A DNA stretch of 64,000 nucleotides from Streptomyces rimosus (GTDB taxonomy: Bacteria > Actinomycetota > Actinomycetes > Streptomycetales > Streptomycetaceae), in NCBI RefSeq assembly GCF_008704655.1, contig NZ_CP023688.1, positions 8,993,001-9,057,000 of the forward strand, read 5' to 3'. Each line of letters begins with the position of its first letter. The stretch's first letter is position 1. Below the pieces are notes generated by a model. That model saw nothing but the letters and a program-made list of their open reading frames with translations, was not told the DNA's origin and did not search any database. Below are positions 37,101 through 46,929 of the stretch, piece by piece. A program made the translations under genes and the position numbers.

Positions 37101-38650
37101 AACCGTCCGTTCCCGTCGCAGCGGACGCGAGCTTCTTCGAACTCGGCGGCGACAGCATCATCTCCCTGCTGCTCGTCGCCCGCGCCGCCAAGGCCGGATA
37201 CCGGATCACCGCGGCCGAGGTCTTCCAGCACAAGACACCGGAAGCGCTCGCCCTGGTCGCCCAGCCCGTCACGGAGGACGACGTCCGGCACGAGGACGGC
37301 GAGGGCGTCGTCCCCCTCACCCCGATCATGCGGGAGCTGGCGGCCCGCGGCGGACCGGACGTGCTGGCCGCCCGCTTCGCACAGTGGACCGTCGTACGGG
37401 TCCCCGCGCGGGCCGGGCTCGACCGGCTGACCCGGGCCGTCGAGAAGGCCGTGGACCACCACGCCATGCTGCGGGCCCGCCTGGTCGTCCCGGACGGCGC
37501 GGAACCGTACCTCGAAGTCGGCGACGCGGCACCCGTACCGGACCGGGTCCGGCGCGTCGACGCCACGGGGCTGACGGGCGAGGCGTTCGAGGACCTGATC
37601 GACGCGGAGGCGCGGGCCACGTCCGGCCGGCTCGACCCGCGCACCGGAACCACCCTGCGGGCGGTCTGGTTCGACCGGGGGAGCGGGCGGTCCGGACGGC
37701 TCGTGATCGTCGTGCACCACCTGGTCTTCGACGCGGTCTCCTGGCGCATCCTGCTGCCGGACCTCGCGGCGGCCTGGGCCGAGCCGGACGCGGAGCTCGC
37801 GCCGGTCGCGGCCGCGTTCCGTACGTACGCCGGTCGAGCGGCGGCGGCCTACCGGCCACGGCCCGCCGGGCCGGTCCAGGGCACCGAAGGGCAGATGCGG
37901 CAGCGCACGTTCACCGTGCCCGCGCGGACGGCCGAAGCGGTGCTGACCACCGTGCCTGCCGCCTTCCACGCCACCACCGGCGACGTGCTGCTCGCCGCGC
38001 TCGCCGCGGCCCTCACCGAGGACCGGCCGGGCCCGGTCGTCCTGGACGTGGAAGGGCACGGCCGCGACGGCGACCTGGACCTGTCGCGGACGGTCGGCTG
38101 GTTCACCACCCTGCGCCCGGTCCGCCTGGACGCGGGCGTCACCGACCTCGACGAGGTGCGCGCGGGCGGCCCGGCCGCTGACCGGCTGCTCAAACGCGTC
38201 AAGGAACAGGCCGCGCAGGCATACGGAGACCTGCCCACCCCCGCGGTCGGATTCAACTACCTGGGCCGGTTCGCCGTCGCGGGCCCGGACACCGGCGACT
38301 GGCAGCCGGCCGGCCCCCGCGCCATGGGCGCCGACGCCGACCCGCAGCTGCCCGCCCTGCACGCGCTGGAGTTCGGCGGCCTGGTCCGCGACGGCGACAC
38401 CGGCCCGGAGCTGGTGCTGCTGGTGTCGTGGCTGGACGGGGTCCTGACCGAGAACGGGGCCGAGCACCTGGCGGACCGCTGGACCGCCCTGCTGGCCGGG
38501 CTGGCCGCGCTCGGCGAGGCCCCGCACGCGGGCGGCCTGACCCCCTCGGACCTGCCGCTGGTCGACCTGACGCTCGGCCAGCTGGAGGCCCTGGAGGACG
38601 ACTTCAACGAAATACCCGGTACGGGAGGTATGCCGTGGAACGCCGCATAG
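31124..38650 (+). CDS. Non-ribosomal peptide synthetase, modules 4-5 (C-A-T-C-A-T-E)
   Basis: About 2508 residues. C4 31140-32450 begins [17 protein letters not shown] and has HHILCDG; it is the DCL type expected after an E domain. A4 32560-33910, T4 33955-34150, C5 34200-35500 (LCL type, HHIAADG), A5 35610-36990, T5 37040-37250, E 37310-38500 ([16 protein letters not shown]), then a docking tail [18 protein letters not shown]. Both A domains give DAFHLGLLCK. A5 ends NSKVDR instead of NGKVDR, keeping the lysine. Module 5 supplies a D residue. The start is set at the GTG that overlaps the previous stop (GTGA); an ATG at 31115 and a GTG at 31130 are alternatives. The overlap means coupled translation. 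Region 33735-34394 nearly duplicates part of the first NRPS gene. Confidence 0.92.
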   Translation: MTVSKPGLADVWPLAPMQKGMLFHALYDAQATDIYRGQVVLDLDGRLDTDALRSAGDALLRRHPTLRAGFRTLKSGETVQIIPQRSDLPWQEVDLRAVPADHRDDALGEAVREEWTRRFDLAAPPLLRLTAIRVSDTRTRVVLTVHHILCDGWSTSIIANELVELYRNGGDERALPPVTPYRSYLAWLARRDGAAAAEAWRQALDGAQPTLVAPETGNRAPVDPDEVRVELPAPLVTELAGLARRHGVTASTVMRGAWAVLLGALTGRDDVVFGGTTAGRPPEIPGIDTTVGLFINTLPVRARWSPTDTVAQLLTRLQDAQAALLPHEHLSLSEVQNIAGTRTLFDTLTVFQNYPVDLLDLTSTTARSVSGDLDLASVGGRDAAHYPLTFTAMAERFRLTYRPDLFTRADAELLARRLVKVLGQLAADPGARLGSLDVLVDGERDRLLHGVNTGAPGAAPTTVPAAFARTVRQYAHETAVISAAGSLTYGELDARANRFARYLHSRGVALGDRVGVTLPRSAELIVVLLGIAKAGAVFVPVDTSYPAERVRFLLEDSAPALVVSGTEVDDALRDFPAEPLPVDVAPESGLYVMYTSGSTGVPKGVVATHGGVAALALDSCWDDIGTGRVLFHAPHAFDASTFELWVPLLNGGCVVVAPEADIDGHTLARLIDTYALTAVHVTAGLFRVLAQETPACFADLRHVLTGGDVVPADAAASVLDACPGVTVRHLYGPTETTLCATTFAIAPGSKVPSVLPIGGPRDSVRVYVLDGCLRPVPVGVAGELYVAGRGVAREYLGRPSLTAERFVASPYGGGRMYRTGDLVRWDHEGRLVFLGRADDQVKIRGFRIEPAEIEGVLTQVPGVDQVAVVVREDQPGDKRLVAYVVGNAVQVREFAAERLPDYMVPSAVVVLDELPLTANGKVDRAALPAPDYAVSDRSPRTPQEQILCRLFAEVLGLEQVGIDDGFFDLGGDSLLATRLASRIKGALGAEISVRVLFEAPTVAGLAGRLDEFEAVRPVLVPAERPDPMPLSFGQQRMWFLHSLEGPSPTNNIPLAIRLTGVLDSAALEAAWGDVVGRHETLRTRYPDDGGSAHQEILAAVPARIDTAAVRDEALDAAMAAEAARGFRLETELPWRATLYEISPAEHVLLIIVHHIAADGWSMGVLMRDLSAAYTARAEGRTPDWAPLPVQYADFTLWQRDLLDQDTEDGLFGRQLDFWTHTLADLPEQLELPFDRPRPATASHRGAMLPFTVDAAVHRRFQEIARECDATLFMVAQAAVVALLSRLGGAEDIPLGTPIAGRTDETLDGLVGNFLNTLVLRTDAGGNPSFTDLVRRVREADLAAYAHQDLPFEHLVDVLNPVRSLARHPLFQVAFALQNAPDTDFAVPGLGAEVVPVGLTSSKFDLSVVLRERPDGGGLDGLLEFATDLFDPATAQALTERLVAVFGRFADDARARVGDLDLLLDGERERLVSGVNVGPAGAGAAGRTVPGLFAHATARHPDAAAVVSGALTLTYGELDARANRFAHHLHAQGVGAGDRVAVLLPRTAELVTVLLGIAKAGAVFVPVDTAYPAERVRYLLEDAAPALVVTEVPTADVLDGFPASPPPVRVSPDSGLYVMYTSGSTGTPKGVMVTHGGAAALARDACWGDIGTGRVLFHAPHAFDASAFELWVPLLGGGCVVVAPAVDMDGGTLAGFVAEHEVTAAHVTAGLFRALAQETPECFAGLRHVLTGGDVVPPEAVARVAEACPGVTLHHLYGPTETTLCATTHTVAPGTQTPVVLPIGRPRDGTRVYALDRFLRPVPVGIPGELYIAGEGVARGYLGRAALTAERFVACPYDGGGRMYRTGDLVRWDRDGNLVFLGRADDQVKVRGFRIELAEVEAVLARCPGVEQVAVLAREDRPGDKRLVAYVVGDSVHVRDFAAERLPDYMVPSATVVLDELPLTVNSKVDRAALPAPDYTAASAGRAPRTPLETLFCHLFAELLGIGAPDDATEPSVPVAADASFFELGGDSIISLLLVARAAKAGYRITAAEVFQHKTPEALALVAQPVTEDDVRHEDGEGVVPLTPIMRELAARGGPDVLAARFAQWTVVRVPARAGLDRLTRAVEKAVDHHAMLRARLVVPDGAEPYLEVGDAAPVPDRVRRVDATGLTGEAFEDLIDAEARATSGRLDPRTGTTLRAVWFDRGSGRSGRLVIVVHHLVFDAVSWRILLPDLAAAWAEPDAELAPVAAAFRTYAGRAAAAYRPRPAGPVQGTEGQMRQRTFTVPARTAEAVLTTVPAAFHATTGDVLLAALAAALTEDRPGPVVLDVEGHGRDGDLDLSRTVGWFTTLRPVRLDAGVTDLDEVRAGGPAADRLLKRVKEQAAQAYGDLPTPAVGFNYLGRFAVAGPDTGDWQPAGPRAMGADADPQLPALHALEFGGLVRDGDTGPELVLLVSWLDGVLTENGAEHLADRWTALLAGLAALGEAPHAGGLTPSDLPLVDLTLGQLEALEDDFNEIPGTGGMPWNAA
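33735..34394 (+). repeat. Near-identical NRPS block, copy 2 (end of A4, T4, start of C5)
   Basis: Partner of the block in the first NRPS gene; identity falls off inside the condensation domain around the third core motif. Upstream, A4 and A2 stay very similar back to the A3 core motif, so the copied unit may be longer than the near-identical part. Confidence 0.8.
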
Positions 38651-41600
38651 AAGATGTGTGGCCGCTGACGCCGCTCCAGGAGGGACTGCTCTTCCACTCC
38701 CTCTTCGACGAGCGGGCCGAGGACGCCTACGTGGTCCAGGACGCCGTGGACATCGAAGGCGACCTCGACGCGGCCGCGCTGCGCGCCTCCTGGCAGGCGC
38801 TGGTGGCCCGGCACGCCACCCTGCGGGCCTGCTTCCGCCAGCCGCCGGGCCTCGAACAGCCCGTCCAGGTCATCCCGGCCCGGGTGGAACTGCCCTGGCG
38901 GGACGCCGACCTGAGCGACCGGCCGCCCGAAGCCGCCCTCGCGGAGGCGGAACGGCTGGCCCACGAGGACCGCGTACGGCGCTTCGACCTGGCCGTACCG
39001 CCGCTGCTCCGGCTGATGCTGCTGCGCCTCGGCCCGGACCGGCACCGGCTGATCTGCACGAACCACCACATCCTGATGGACGGCTGGTCACTGCCCACGC
39101 TCCAGCACGAACTGTGGACCCTCTACGAGGCGGGCGGCGACCCGTCCGGCCTGCCGCCCGTACCGCCCTACCGCGACTACCTCGGCTGGCTGGCCGCCCA
39201 GGACAAGGAAGCGTCCCGGGCCGCGTGGCGGGCCGACCTCGCCGGGCTGCGCGAACCGACGCTGCTGGCACCGTCGGCGAGCCGCCCGGCGCCGTCCGCC
39301 GGACACGAACAGGTCTCCGCCAAACTCGACCGGACCGCCACCGAAGCGCTCACCGAACTGGCCCGCCGCTCCGGCCTGACCCCCAACACCTTCGTCCAGG
39401 GCGCCTGGGCGCTCCTCCTAGGCCGCCTGCTGGGCCGGGACGACGTGGTGTTCGGCGCGACGGTCGCGGCCCGCCCCGCCGAACTGCGCGGCGTGGAGAG
39501 CATGCTCGGGCTGTTCATCAACACCATTCCCGTGCGGGTGCCCCTGACGGCCGACCGGCCGGTGGCCGAACTGCTCACCGACGTGCAGACCCGGCAGGGC
39601 GCCCTGATCTCCCACCAGTACCTGGGGCTCAGCGAGATCCAGCGCGCGGGCGGGCCCGGAGCGGAGTTCGACAGCCTGCTGGTCTACGAGAGCTTCCCGC
39701 GTGGCCCCCTGGCGGAGGAGGAGGGGCCGCCGCTGAAGCTCACTCCCGTACGCGCCCACAACGTCAGCCACTACCCGCTCAGCCTGGCCGCTTTCCCGGG
39801 CCCCGAGCTGCTGTTCCTGCTCACCCACCGCCCGGAGCTGATCGACCGCCGCAGTGCGGAACTCCTGGCCGCCCGATTCATCAGCATTCTTGGTCAGCTC
39901 GCGGCCGACCCGGACATCAAGGCCGGTGACATCGACATCCTCGTCGACGGCGAGGCCGACCGGCTTCTGCATGGCGTCAACACCGGCGCCGCGGGCCCCG
40001 CGCCCACGACCGTCCCGGAACTGTTCGCGCGGATCGTACGGCAGCACGCGGACGACATCGCGCTGGTCTCCGGCGGGACGACCCTGACATACGCCTGCCT
40101 GGACGCGCGGGCCAACCAGGTCGCCCGGCACCTGCATGCCGCCGGCACCCGGCCGGGGGACCGGGTGGTGGTCACCCTCGCCCGCTCGCCCGAACTCGTC
40201 GTCGCGCTGCTCGGCACAGCCAAGGCCGGGGCGGTGGCCGTACCGGTGGACACCGCCCTGCCCGCCAAGCGGGTACGGGCCCTGCTCGACGACGCCGCGC
40301 CCGCCGCCGTCCTGACGGAGGCCGACATCGAGGACGCCCTGCGCAAGCGTGCCGACACCCCGTTCACGACCACCGTCGCGCCGGACTTCGGCCTGTACGT
40401 GATGTACACCTCCGGCTCGACCGGCGAGCCCAAGGGCGTCGTCGCCACCCACGGCAACGTCACCGCCCTCGCCCGCGACGCCTGCTGGGACGGCATCGCC
40501 ACCGGACGCGTCCTCTTCCACGCCCCGCACACCTTCGACGCCTCCACCCTCGAACTGTGGGTCCCGCTCCTCAACGGCGGGCGGGTGGTGATCGCGCCAC
40601 CGGACGACCTCACCGCGAAGGCGCTGGCCCGCCTGGTCACCGACCACGGGCTGACGGCCGTGCACCTGACGGCCGGGCTCTTCCGCGTCCTCGCGCAGGA
40701 GACGCCCGAGTGCCTCGCCGGTCTGCGGCACGTCCTGACCGGGGGCGACGCGGTACCGGCCGAGGCCGTCGCGAGCGTCCGGGACGCCTGCCCCGGCCTC
40801 ACCGTCAGCCACCTGTACGGGCCGACGGAGACCACCCTGTGCGCCACCACCTTCGCCGTCGGCCCCGGCGCACCGGCCCCGGCGGTCCTCCCGATCGGCG
40901 GCCCGCGCGACGCGGTGCGGGTCTACGTCCTGGACGCCGCGCTCCGCCCGGTCCCGCCCGAGGTCACGGGGGAGTTGTATATCTCCGGGCAGGGCGTCGC
41001 CCGCGGCTACCTCGGCCGTCCGGCACCGACCGCCGAACGGTTCGTGGCGTGCCCGTACGAGGGCGGCGCCCGGATGTACCGCACCGGCGACCTGGTCCGC
41101 TGGAACCACGACGGGCAACTGCTCTTCCTGGGGCGGGCCGACGACCAGGTCAAGATCCGGGGCTTTCGGATCGAGCCGGCCGAGATCGAGGCCGTCCTCG
41201 CCCGCTGCCCCGGGGTGACGCAGGTCGCGGTACTGGCCAGGGAGGACCGGCCGGGCGAAAAACGGCTGGTCGCGTACGTCGTGGGGGACGCGGCGGGCGT
41301 ACGGGACTTCGCCGCCGAGCGGCTGCCCGACTACATGGTGCCGTCCGCGACGGTGGTACTGGACGCGCTGCCGCTGACCGTCAACAGCAAGGTCGACCGG
41401 GCCGCCCTGCCCGCCCCGGACCTCCCGGCCGGATACCGCGGCCGCGGCCCGAACTCGCCCGTGGAGGAGATCCTGTGCTCCCTGTTCGCCGAGATCCTGG
41501 GCGTCGCCCGGGTCGGCGCGGAGGACGGGTTCTTCGACCTCGGCGGCGACTCGCTGCTGGCGGTCCGGCTCGTCGGACGCGTCCAGGCCGTCCTCGGCAA

Positions 41601-43044
41601 GGACCTGGAAGTGCGCGAGCTGTTCGAGGCGCCGTCCCCGGCCGACCTGGCCCTCCGCCTGGCCGACGCCGCCGAGCAGCCCGTACCGGCCACGGGACCG
41701 CGCCCCGACACCATCCCGCTGACACCCGGTCAGCGCTCGATGCTCTCCGGCGAGAGCCGGTACAACATCCCGCTGACGGTACGGCTCGGCGGCCCGCTGC
41801 GGCCCCACGCCCTGGAAGCGGCCTGGAACGACGTACTCGCCCGCCACGAATCCCTGCGCACCCGCTTCATCGAGACGGCCGGGCAGGTGATCACCGAGCC
41901 CGCCCCGGTGGCCCTTCCCGTCGTACCCGTGACCGAGGACGAGCTGACCGCCGCCCTGGACACGGCCCACGCCCGCCCCTTCGACCTCGCCGCCGGACCG
42001 CCCTGCCGGGCCACCCTCTTCGCTCTCGCACCCGACGACCACGTGCTCCAGATCGTGGTGCACCACATCGCCGCTGACGGCTGGTCCACCGGGCTGATCG
42101 CCCGTGACCTGTCCATCGCGTACGCCGCACGCGCGGCCGGCGGCGAACCCGGGTGGGCGCCGCTGCCCCTCCAGTACGCCGACTTCGCCGTACGCCAGCA
42201 CGAGCAGCTGGCCCGCCTCGACGACCCGGACAGCCCGTTCGGCCGCCGCCTCGCGTACTGGACCCGCGTCCTCGCCGACCTGCCGGAGCGGCCCCTGCTG
42301 GCCCCGGTCCGGACACCGCCGGACCCGCCCACCGGCGAGGGCGGCCAGGTCACCTTCGTGGTGGACGAGGCCGGGCACCGGGCCCTGCTGGAGACCGCGC
42401 GGCGCGAGCGGGCCACCCTGTTCATGGTGCTGCGGGCGGCCGTCGCCGCCCTGTGGGCGCGGCGCGGCGCCGAGAGCGTCCCGATGGGCACCGTCTCCGC
42501 CGGGCGTGCCGACGACGCGACGAGCGATGTGGTCGGCCTGTTCGCCAACCATCTGGTGCTGCGCGCCGACGCGGGCGGCGACCCGGCGTTCGCCGAACTC
42601 GTCCGCCGGGTACGCAAGGCCGACCTCGCCGCGTACGCCCACGAGGACCTGCCGTCCCAGCCCGTCGAGGAGCGCCTCGGACGCCGGCCCTTCCAGATGA
42701 TCATCGGCATGGAGAACCTGCCGGAAGTGCCCTGGGACCTGCCCGGCCTCACGGCCCGGCCGCTCCGGCCCGCCCACCGCAACCGCGGCGCGGCCCGCAG
42801 CGAACTGGCCGTCACTCTGCGCGAGTTGAGGTCGGACGGCGGCAGCCCGGCCGGCGTCGAGGGCGTCATCTGGTACAGCGCCGACCTGTACGAACGGCCG
42901 GCCGTGGAGACGCTCGCCGCCCAGCTGACCCGCGTACTGCGACAGGTCGCGGCGGAACCCGGGGCGAAACTCGGCCGCCTCCGGATCGACCCGCCCACGG
43001 CGGCGGACGGCCGCCCGCACCGGGACGCGAGCCCGGCGCCATGA
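38635..43044 (+). CDS. Non-ribosomal peptide synthetase, module 6 plus terminal condensation domain (C-A-T-C)
   Basis: About 1469 residues. C6 38650-39960 is DCL type ([25 protein letters not shown]), A6 40040-41410 gives code DALHLGLLCK and ends NSKVDR, T6 41460-41660 (LGGDSLL), then C7 41720-43000 with an intact HHIAADG. No thioesterase or reductase follows: the protein ends about 30 residues after C7. The terminal C domain may release the chain by condensation with an amine, alcohol or its own N-terminus, or hand it to a carrier encoded elsewhere. GTG start has GGGAGG six bases upstream and overlaps the previous gene by 16 bp. Its stop overlaps an ATG that could start the exporter ATPase. 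Confidence 0.92.
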   Translation: MERRIEDVWPLTPLQEGLLFHSLFDERAEDAYVVQDAVDIEGDLDAAALRASWQALVARHATLRACFRQPPGLEQPVQVIPARVELPWRDADLSDRPPEAALAEAERLAHEDRVRRFDLAVPPLLRLMLLRLGPDRHRLICTNHHILMDGWSLPTLQHELWTLYEAGGDPSGLPPVPPYRDYLGWLAAQDKEASRAAWRADLAGLREPTLLAPSASRPAPSAGHEQVSAKLDRTATEALTELARRSGLTPNTFVQGAWALLLGRLLGRDDVVFGATVAARPAELRGVESMLGLFINTIPVRVPLTADRPVAELLTDVQTRQGALISHQYLGLSEIQRAGGPGAEFDSLLVYESFPRGPLAEEEGPPLKLTPVRAHNVSHYPLSLAAFPGPELLFLLTHRPELIDRRSAELLAARFISILGQLAADPDIKAGDIDILVDGEADRLLHGVNTGAAGPAPTTVPELFARIVRQHADDIALVSGGTTLTYACLDARANQVARHLHAAGTRPGDRVVVTLARSPELVVALLGTAKAGAVAVPVDTALPAKRVRALLDDAAPAAVLTEADIEDALRKRADTPFTTTVAPDFGLYVMYTSGSTGEPKGVVATHGNVTALARDACWDGIATGRVLFHAPHTFDASTLELWVPLLNGGRVVIAPPDDLTAKALARLVTDHGLTAVHLTAGLFRVLAQETPECLAGLRHVLTGGDAVPAEAVASVRDACPGLTVSHLYGPTETTLCATTFAVGPGAPAPAVLPIGGPRDAVRVYVLDAALRPVPPEVTGELYISGQGVARGYLGRPAPTAERFVACPYEGGARMYRTGDLVRWNHDGQLLFLGRADDQVKIRGFRIEPAEIEAVLARCPGVTQVAVLAREDRPGEKRLVAYVVGDAAGVRDFAAERLPDYMVPSATVVLDALPLTVNSKVDRAALPAPDLPAGYRGRGPNSPVEEILCSLFAEILGVARVGAEDGFFDLGGDSLLAVRLVGRVQAVLGKDLEVRELFEAPSPADLALRLADAAEQPVPATGPRPDTIPLTPGQRSMLSGESRYNIPLTVRLGGPLRPHALEAAWNDVLARHESLRTRFIETAGQVITEPAPVALPVVPVTEDELTAALDTAHARPFDLAAGPPCRATLFALAPDDHVLQIVVHHIAADGWSTGLIARDLSIAYAARAAGGEPGWAPLPLQYADFAVRQHEQLARLDDPDSPFGRRLAYWTRVLADLPERPLLAPVRTPPDPPTGEGGQVTFVVDEAGHRALLETARRERATLFMVLRAAVAALWARRGAESVPMGTVSAGRADDATSDVVGLFANHLVLRADAGGDPAFAELVRRVRKADLAAYAHEDLPSQPVEERLGRRPFQMIIGMENLPEVPWDLPGLTARPLRPAHRNRGAARSELAVTLRELRSDGGSPAGVEGVIWYSADLYERPAVETLAAQLTRVLRQVAAEPGAKLGRLRIDPPTAADGRPHRDASPAP

Positions 43045-43103
43045 CCCATTCCACCGCAACACGTCCCGCACCGAGCGGGCGGCGACAACAGGAAGGTGCC
43101 CGG

Positions 43104-44057
43104 ATGTCCGGCAATCTGGCGATCCACGCCGACGGCCTGCGCAAGAGCTATCCAGGGCCGGGCGGCGCGGTGGAGGCCGTGCGCGGCCTCTCCCTGAGCG
43201 TGCCGAAAGGAGAGTTCTTCGGACTGCTCGGCCCCAACGGCGCCGGCAAGTCCACCACCATCGGCATGCTCACGACCATGGTCCGTCCCTCGGCGGGCCA
43301 CGCCGGGATCTGCGGCCTGGACGTGGCCGCCGACCCGGTGGCGGTCAAACGGCGCATCGGCGTGGTGGCGCAGGACAACACCCTCGACATCGAGCTGACC
43401 GTGGCCGAGAACCTGGAGTTCCGCGGCCGGTACTTCGGCCTCGGCCGCCGCGCCGCCCGCGCCAGGGCACAGGACCTCCTCGCGCTCTTCGGCCTGACCG
43501 ACCGCGGCCGGGCCCGCGTCTTCGAACTCTCCGGCGGACAGCTCAAACGCGTCATGATCGCGCGGGCCCTGGTCCACCGCCCCGACGTGCTCTTCCTCGA
43601 CGAGCCCACGGCCGGCCTCGACCCGCAGTCCCGCCTCCACCTGTGGGACATCCTGCGCGGACTCCAGGCCGACGGGCAGACGATCCTGCTCACGACGCAC
43701 CACATGGAAGAGGCCGAGACACTGTGCGACCGGCTGGCCGTGATCGACCACGGCCGGGTACTGGCCTGCGACAGCGCCAAGGCGCTGCGCGACTCGATCG
43801 GCGCCGAGACCGTCGTCACCGTCGTCCACGAAGGCGGCGACTTCGACCTCGCCGCGGTGCGCGCGATGGCGCGCGCCGACCGGGTGGAGGCCGCGGACGG
43901 ACAGGTACGGGTCTTCGCCAAGGACGCCGACGGCGTGCTCAGCGACCTGGTCGCGCTGGCCGCCAAGGCCGGGCTCACCGTCCTCGACGCGTCCCAGATC
44001 AGCCCCAGCCTGGAAACCGTGTTCCTGACGCTGACCGGACGGGAGTTCCGCGAATGA
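43104..44057 (+). CDS. ABC-2 exporter ATP-binding protein (DrrA-like)
   Basis: About 317 residues. Walker A GPNGAGKST, Q-loop VVAQDN, signature LSGGQLKR, Walker B VLFLDEPTAGLDP and switch His in TTHHMEEAE. The C-terminal extension after about residue 220 (ETVVTVVHEGG to SLETVFLTLTGREF) is the DrrA/CcmA type. With the permease encoded next (4-base ATGA overlap) it forms an exporter, most simply for the peptide made by the preceding NRPS, giving export and self-protection. ATG at 43104 follows GGAAGG; an upstream ATG at 43041 overlapping the NRPS stop is an alternative adding 21 residues. Confidence 0.9.
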   Translation: MSGNLAIHADGLRKSYPGPGGAVEAVRGLSLSVPKGEFFGLLGPNGAGKSTTIGMLTTMVRPSAGHAGICGLDVAADPVAVKRRIGVVAQDNTLDIELTVAENLEFRGRYFGLGRRAARARAQDLLALFGLTDRGRARVFELSGGQLKRVMIARALVHRPDVLFLDEPTAGLDPQSRLHLWDILRGLQADGQTILLTTHHMEEAETLCDRLAVIDHGRVLACDSAKALRDSIGAETVVTVVHEGGDFDLAAVRAMARADRVEAADGQVRVFAKDADGVLSDLVALAAKAGLTVLDASQISPSLETVFLTLTGREFRE

Positions 44058-44887
44058 CCACCACCGTACTGACGAAGGCGCCCGCCGTCCGCAGCCGGGC
44101 CCTGCACACCTTCGCGGCCATGATGGCGCGCGACGCCCGGGTGCTGCGCCGCAACTTCGTGATGAGCGCCGTACGCATCGTCATCCAGCCGCTGCTGTTC
44201 GTCTTCGTCTTCGCCTATGTGCTGCCGAAGGTGGGCGGCGGCGGGGCCGGGCCCGGGGGAGAGGCGTTCTCCACCATCATGGTGCCCGGCCTGGTGGGCT
44301 CCTCCATGGTCCTCCAGGCGATGGCCGCGGTGACCTTCCCCCTGGTCATGGAGCTGTCCGGGCCCGGCGCCATCGAGGACCGGGCGCTCGCTCCGGTCTC
44401 GGTCCGGGTGCTCGGACTCCAGAAGATCCTCTCCGCCGTCGTCGAGGGCCTGGTGGCGGGCGTCCTCGTCTTCCCCGTCGTGCTGCTGGTGCACGCCCAG
44501 GGGCAGGGCCCCGCGGTGTCGGTCGCCAACTGGCCGATGCTCGTCTTCGTCCTGCTCGCGGGCGCGGTGCTGGCCGCCGCGATCGGCATGTACCTGGCCA
44601 CCCGGATCGACCCGCGCCAGATCCAGGTGCTGTTCACCCTGGTGATGTTCCCCGCGATGATGCTCGGCTGCGTCTACTTCCCGTGGTCGTCGCTGGACGG
44701 CACGCCCTGGCTGCAGATCGCCGTGCTCTTCAACCCGATGGTCTACATGAACGAGGGGCTTCGGGCCGTCCTCACACCCCAGGTCGGCCACATGCCGACG
44801 TGGGCCTTCGTCACGGCCCTGGCCGTGGGCGCGGCCGGGTTCGTATGGCTCGCCATGCGGTCGTTCGCCCGCCGCGTCACGCAGTGA
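44054..44887 (+). CDS. ABC-2 type exporter permease (DrrB-like)
   Basis: About 277 residues with six hydrophobic segments in the ABC-2 arrangement: a long N-terminal cytoplasmic part with an amphipathic stretch (ARDARVLRRNFVMSAVRIVIQPLLF), helices near 35-55, 75-100, 125-150, 160-180, 190-205 and 240-265, and the motif NPMVYMNEGLRAVL near the end that is typical of the DrrB family. Works with the coupled ATPase to pump a hydrophobic or amphiphilic product across the membrane. Starts with ATGA overlapping the ATPase stop. Followed by a 92-bp gap to a small Pro-rich gene. Confidence 0.88.
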   Translation: MTTTVLTKAPAVRSRALHTFAAMMARDARVLRRNFVMSAVRIVIQPLLFVFVFAYVLPKVGGGGAGPGGEAFSTIMVPGLVGSSMVLQAMAAVTFPLVMELSGPGAIEDRALAPVSVRVLGLQKILSAVVEGLVAGVLVFPVVLLVHAQGQGPAVSVANWPMLVFVLLAGAVLAAAIGMYLATRIDPRQIQVLFTLVMFPAMMLGCVYFPWSSLDGTPWLQIAVLFNPMVYMNEGLRAVLTPQVGHMPTWAFVTALAVGAAGFVWLAMRSFARRVTQ

Positions 44888-44979
44888 CACGGACACCGGC
44901 AGGCGCTTTTCCCGGCGCCGCACGTCCGGCCCGCGCCACGTACCGGCAATTCCCTCCCGCAACCGAAAAGGAGACCACC

Positions 44980-45231
44980 ATGTCCGCTTCCCACGAGAAC
45001 CACACACCCGAGGCCCGCGTTCCGGCTCCGCCGCAGCCGGCCGCACCCGAGGCACCCGCCCCGCCGCCGGCCCCTTCGGTACCCGGCACCCCGGCCGCGC
45101 CGTCGGCTCCCGTCGCACCGCGGCCGGCCCGGCCGAAGTCCTCGACGGCCGAGGTACCGCCGCCGTTCGACGCCCCGGAAGCCCCGCCGGCTCCCGAGGC
45201 GCCCGCCCCGCCGGAGATCCGGCACCCGTAA
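44980..45231 (+). CDS. Small Pro/Ala-rich protein downstream of the exporter
   Basis: An 83-residue protein that is about one third proline with most of the rest alanine, in repeating AP, APP and EAP units. The N-terminus MSASHENHTPEAR is polar and there is no signal peptide or membrane helix. The ribosome site AAAAGGAGA is one of the strongest in the window and spacing is right, so translation is likely. No cysteine and a single Phe, so it does not look like a lanthipeptide or lasso precursor. It probably adopts a polyproline II or disordered structure, perhaps a scaffold or linker. Family not recognised. Same direction as the NRPS/exporter genes, so possibly part of that transcript. Confidence 0.6.
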   Translation: MSASHENHTPEARVPAPPQPAAPEAPAPPPAPSVPGTPAAPSAPVAPRPARPKSSTAEVPPPFDAPEAPPAPEAPAPPEIRHP

Positions 45232-45320
45232 CCGGTACGGGACCCACGCGGACCGCGGGTCGTCGCCCGCCGCCGTCCACCGCGCCGAATGGGACCACGG
45301 GAACCGGGAACCCGGCCGGC

Positions 45321-45752
45321 ATGGGATTGCTCACGCGCATGGAAAAGACGGTGGAGCACTGGGAAAGTGCGCTGGTCGACAAGGTGCTCGGAAACGACCC
45401 GGTCGAGCTGTGCGACGACCTGCGACGCGAGTGCGACGGCCACGCCGTGGTGGCCGCCCACGACCGGGTGCTCGTCCCCAACGCCTACAAAGTGGAACTC
45501 GCCCCCGCCGTACACGAACAGCTCGGCGAGCGGGAAGCACAGATCGGCCAGGAGCTGACCGACGTACTGGCCCGGCACGCCGCGGAACACCGCTACGAAT
45601 GGGCCGGCCCGCTCACCGTCCACGTGACCCGGGCCGAGAAACCTCTCGACGGCCGCTACCGCATATCCAGCCAGGCCATGCCCAACATTCCGGCGGACGC
45701 GTTCAGCGGGACGCCTCCGGCGGCACCGCGGACGACGGCGTCCGGGACGTGA
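45321..45752 (+). CDS. Stand-alone DUF3662 (FhaA N-terminal) domain protein
   Basis: About 143 residues matching the N-terminal domain of FhaA (MGLLTRMEKTVEHW, then ELCDDLRRECDGHAVVAAHDRVLVPNAYKVEL). Full FhaA proteins carry an FHA phosphopeptide-binding domain after a long linker. This one stops after the first domain, with a short Pro/Ala tail, so it cannot read phosphothreonine itself. In mycobacteria FhaA binds the MviN lipid II translocase complex, which makes an envelope link plausible but unproven. ATG chosen as the first conserved residue; no strong ribosome site is seen. It follows the Pro/Ala-rich gene by 89 bp. Confidence 0.72.
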   Translation: MGLLTRMEKTVEHWESALVDKVLGNDPVELCDDLRRECDGHAVVAAHDRVLVPNAYKVELAPAVHEQLGEREAQIGQELTDVLARHAAEHRYEWAGPLTVHVTRAEKPLDGRYRISSQAMPNIPADAFSGTPPAAPRTTASGT

Positions 45753-45977
45753 AGTCGGCAGGAGGGACGGACCTGTGAAGGGATTTGCCACGATCTGTCC
45801 AACTTAACGGCCCTTGCGGGCGAATGCCCCAACATGCCGCCTTGCTCCCTCCCTTGGCGTGACCTGGTGTCACGTCCGTCACCTGCGACGACTGTTTTTG
45901 ATCTGTGAGGAATGACCGGTGCCGAACGGGGAACCCGGTCCTACGCATCGTCGTCGACACTCAGGAAAGGGCGAGTC

Positions 45978-46883
45978 ATGACAACGGCAGCAGTGCGGAC
46001 TGTGGAGCTCGACCAGACGACCGGCACCGACCGGCCGGCGAGCGGGGCAGCGGGCGTTGCCGAGGGACTGCCGTGGGTCGAGGACGCGGGCAAGATCGCC
46101 CCCAAGGACGCACGCGAGCTGTCGAAGCTGTTCTTCGACCGGCTCCAGGTCCTCGAAGAGGGCACGCACGAATACCAGTACGCGCGCAATACGCTCATCG
46201 AGATGAATCTGTCGCTGGTGCGGTTCGCCGCCGGCCGTTTCCGCAACCGCGGCAGCGGCGAGATGGAAGACATCATCCAGGTCGGCACGATCGGCCTCAT
46301 CAAGGCCATCGACCGCTTCGACCTCTCCCGCGAGGTGGAATTCACCTCCTTCGCGGTCCCGTACATCGTCGGTGAGATCAAGCGCTTCTTCCGCGACACC
46401 AGCTGGGCGGTGCACGTGCCGCGCCGCCTCCAGGAACTGCGGGTCGAAATCGCCAAGGCCAAGGAAGAGCTCGCCGGCACCCTCGACCGCGACCCCACGG
46501 TCAAGGACCTGGCCACCCATTTGAAGATCACCGAGGAAGAGGTCCTGGACGGCCTCATCGCCGCCAACGGCTACGCCGCCGGCTCCCTGGACTCGCCCAA
46601 CGAGCAGTCCGACGACGGCCCGGCCAACGGCAAGGCCCGTACCGTCGCCGACACCATGGGCGATACCGACCCGGCCATGGAGACCGTCGAGAACCTGCAC
46701 GCCCTCGCCCCGCTCATCCAGGAACTGGACGACCGGGAGCGCCAGATCATCGAAATGCGGTTCGGCCAGGAAATGACGCAGTCGAAGATAGGGGAGGCGC
46801 TCGGCATTTCCCAGATGCACGTTTCCCGGCTGCTGGCCCGTACCCTCCGCAAGTTGCGTACCGGCCTGTGCGTCGAAGCCTGA
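45978..46883 (+). CDS. SigB/SigF/SigG-family RNA polymerase sigma factor
   Basis: About 301 residues. Sigma region 2 is clear (NLSLVRFAAGRFRNRGSGEMEDIIQVGTIGLIKAIDRFD and FTSFAVPYIVGEIKRFFRD), region 3 (VPRRLQELRVEI to ITEEEVLDGL) and region 4 with the helix-turn-helix MTQSKIGEALGISQMHVSRLLARTL. This is the stress and differentiation group, often held by anti-sigma factors; none is encoded beside it. The ATG follows AGGAAAGGGCG, and the frame is open a little further upstream without a site. In the upstream gap an inverted repeat GTGAC/GTCAC (45859-45873) may be regulatory. The next gene lies 46 bp downstream, probably in the same operon. Confidence 0.9.
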   Translation: MTTAAVRTVELDQTTGTDRPASGAAGVAEGLPWVEDAGKIAPKDARELSKLFFDRLQVLEEGTHEYQYARNTLIEMNLSLVRFAAGRFRNRGSGEMEDIIQVGTIGLIKAIDRFDLSREVEFTSFAVPYIVGEIKRFFRDTSWAVHVPRRLQELRVEIAKAKEELAGTLDRDPTVKDLATHLKITEEEVLDGLIAANGYAAGSLDSPNEQSDDGPANGKARTVADTMGDTDPAMETVENLHALAPLIQELDDRERQIIEMRFGQEMTQSKIGEALGISQMHVSRLLARTLRKLRTGLCVEA

Positions 46884-46929
46884 CGGGTTTCCCGTAGCCG
46901 ATATTCCTACGACGAGAAGAGGACGACAC

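Noticed and set aside
44980..45231. Pro/Ala-rich small protein as a lanthipeptide or lasso precursor
   Set aside because: No Cys, no leader-core boundary, and no cyclase, dehydratase or protease genes nearby.
20244..45752. Search for an MbtH-like protein, thioesterase and hydroxyphenylglycine synthesis genes
   Set aside because: No NxExQxSxWP-type MbtH motif, no GxSxG domain after T6, and no HmaS/Hmo/HpgT-like frame found in the window; they may be elsewhere.
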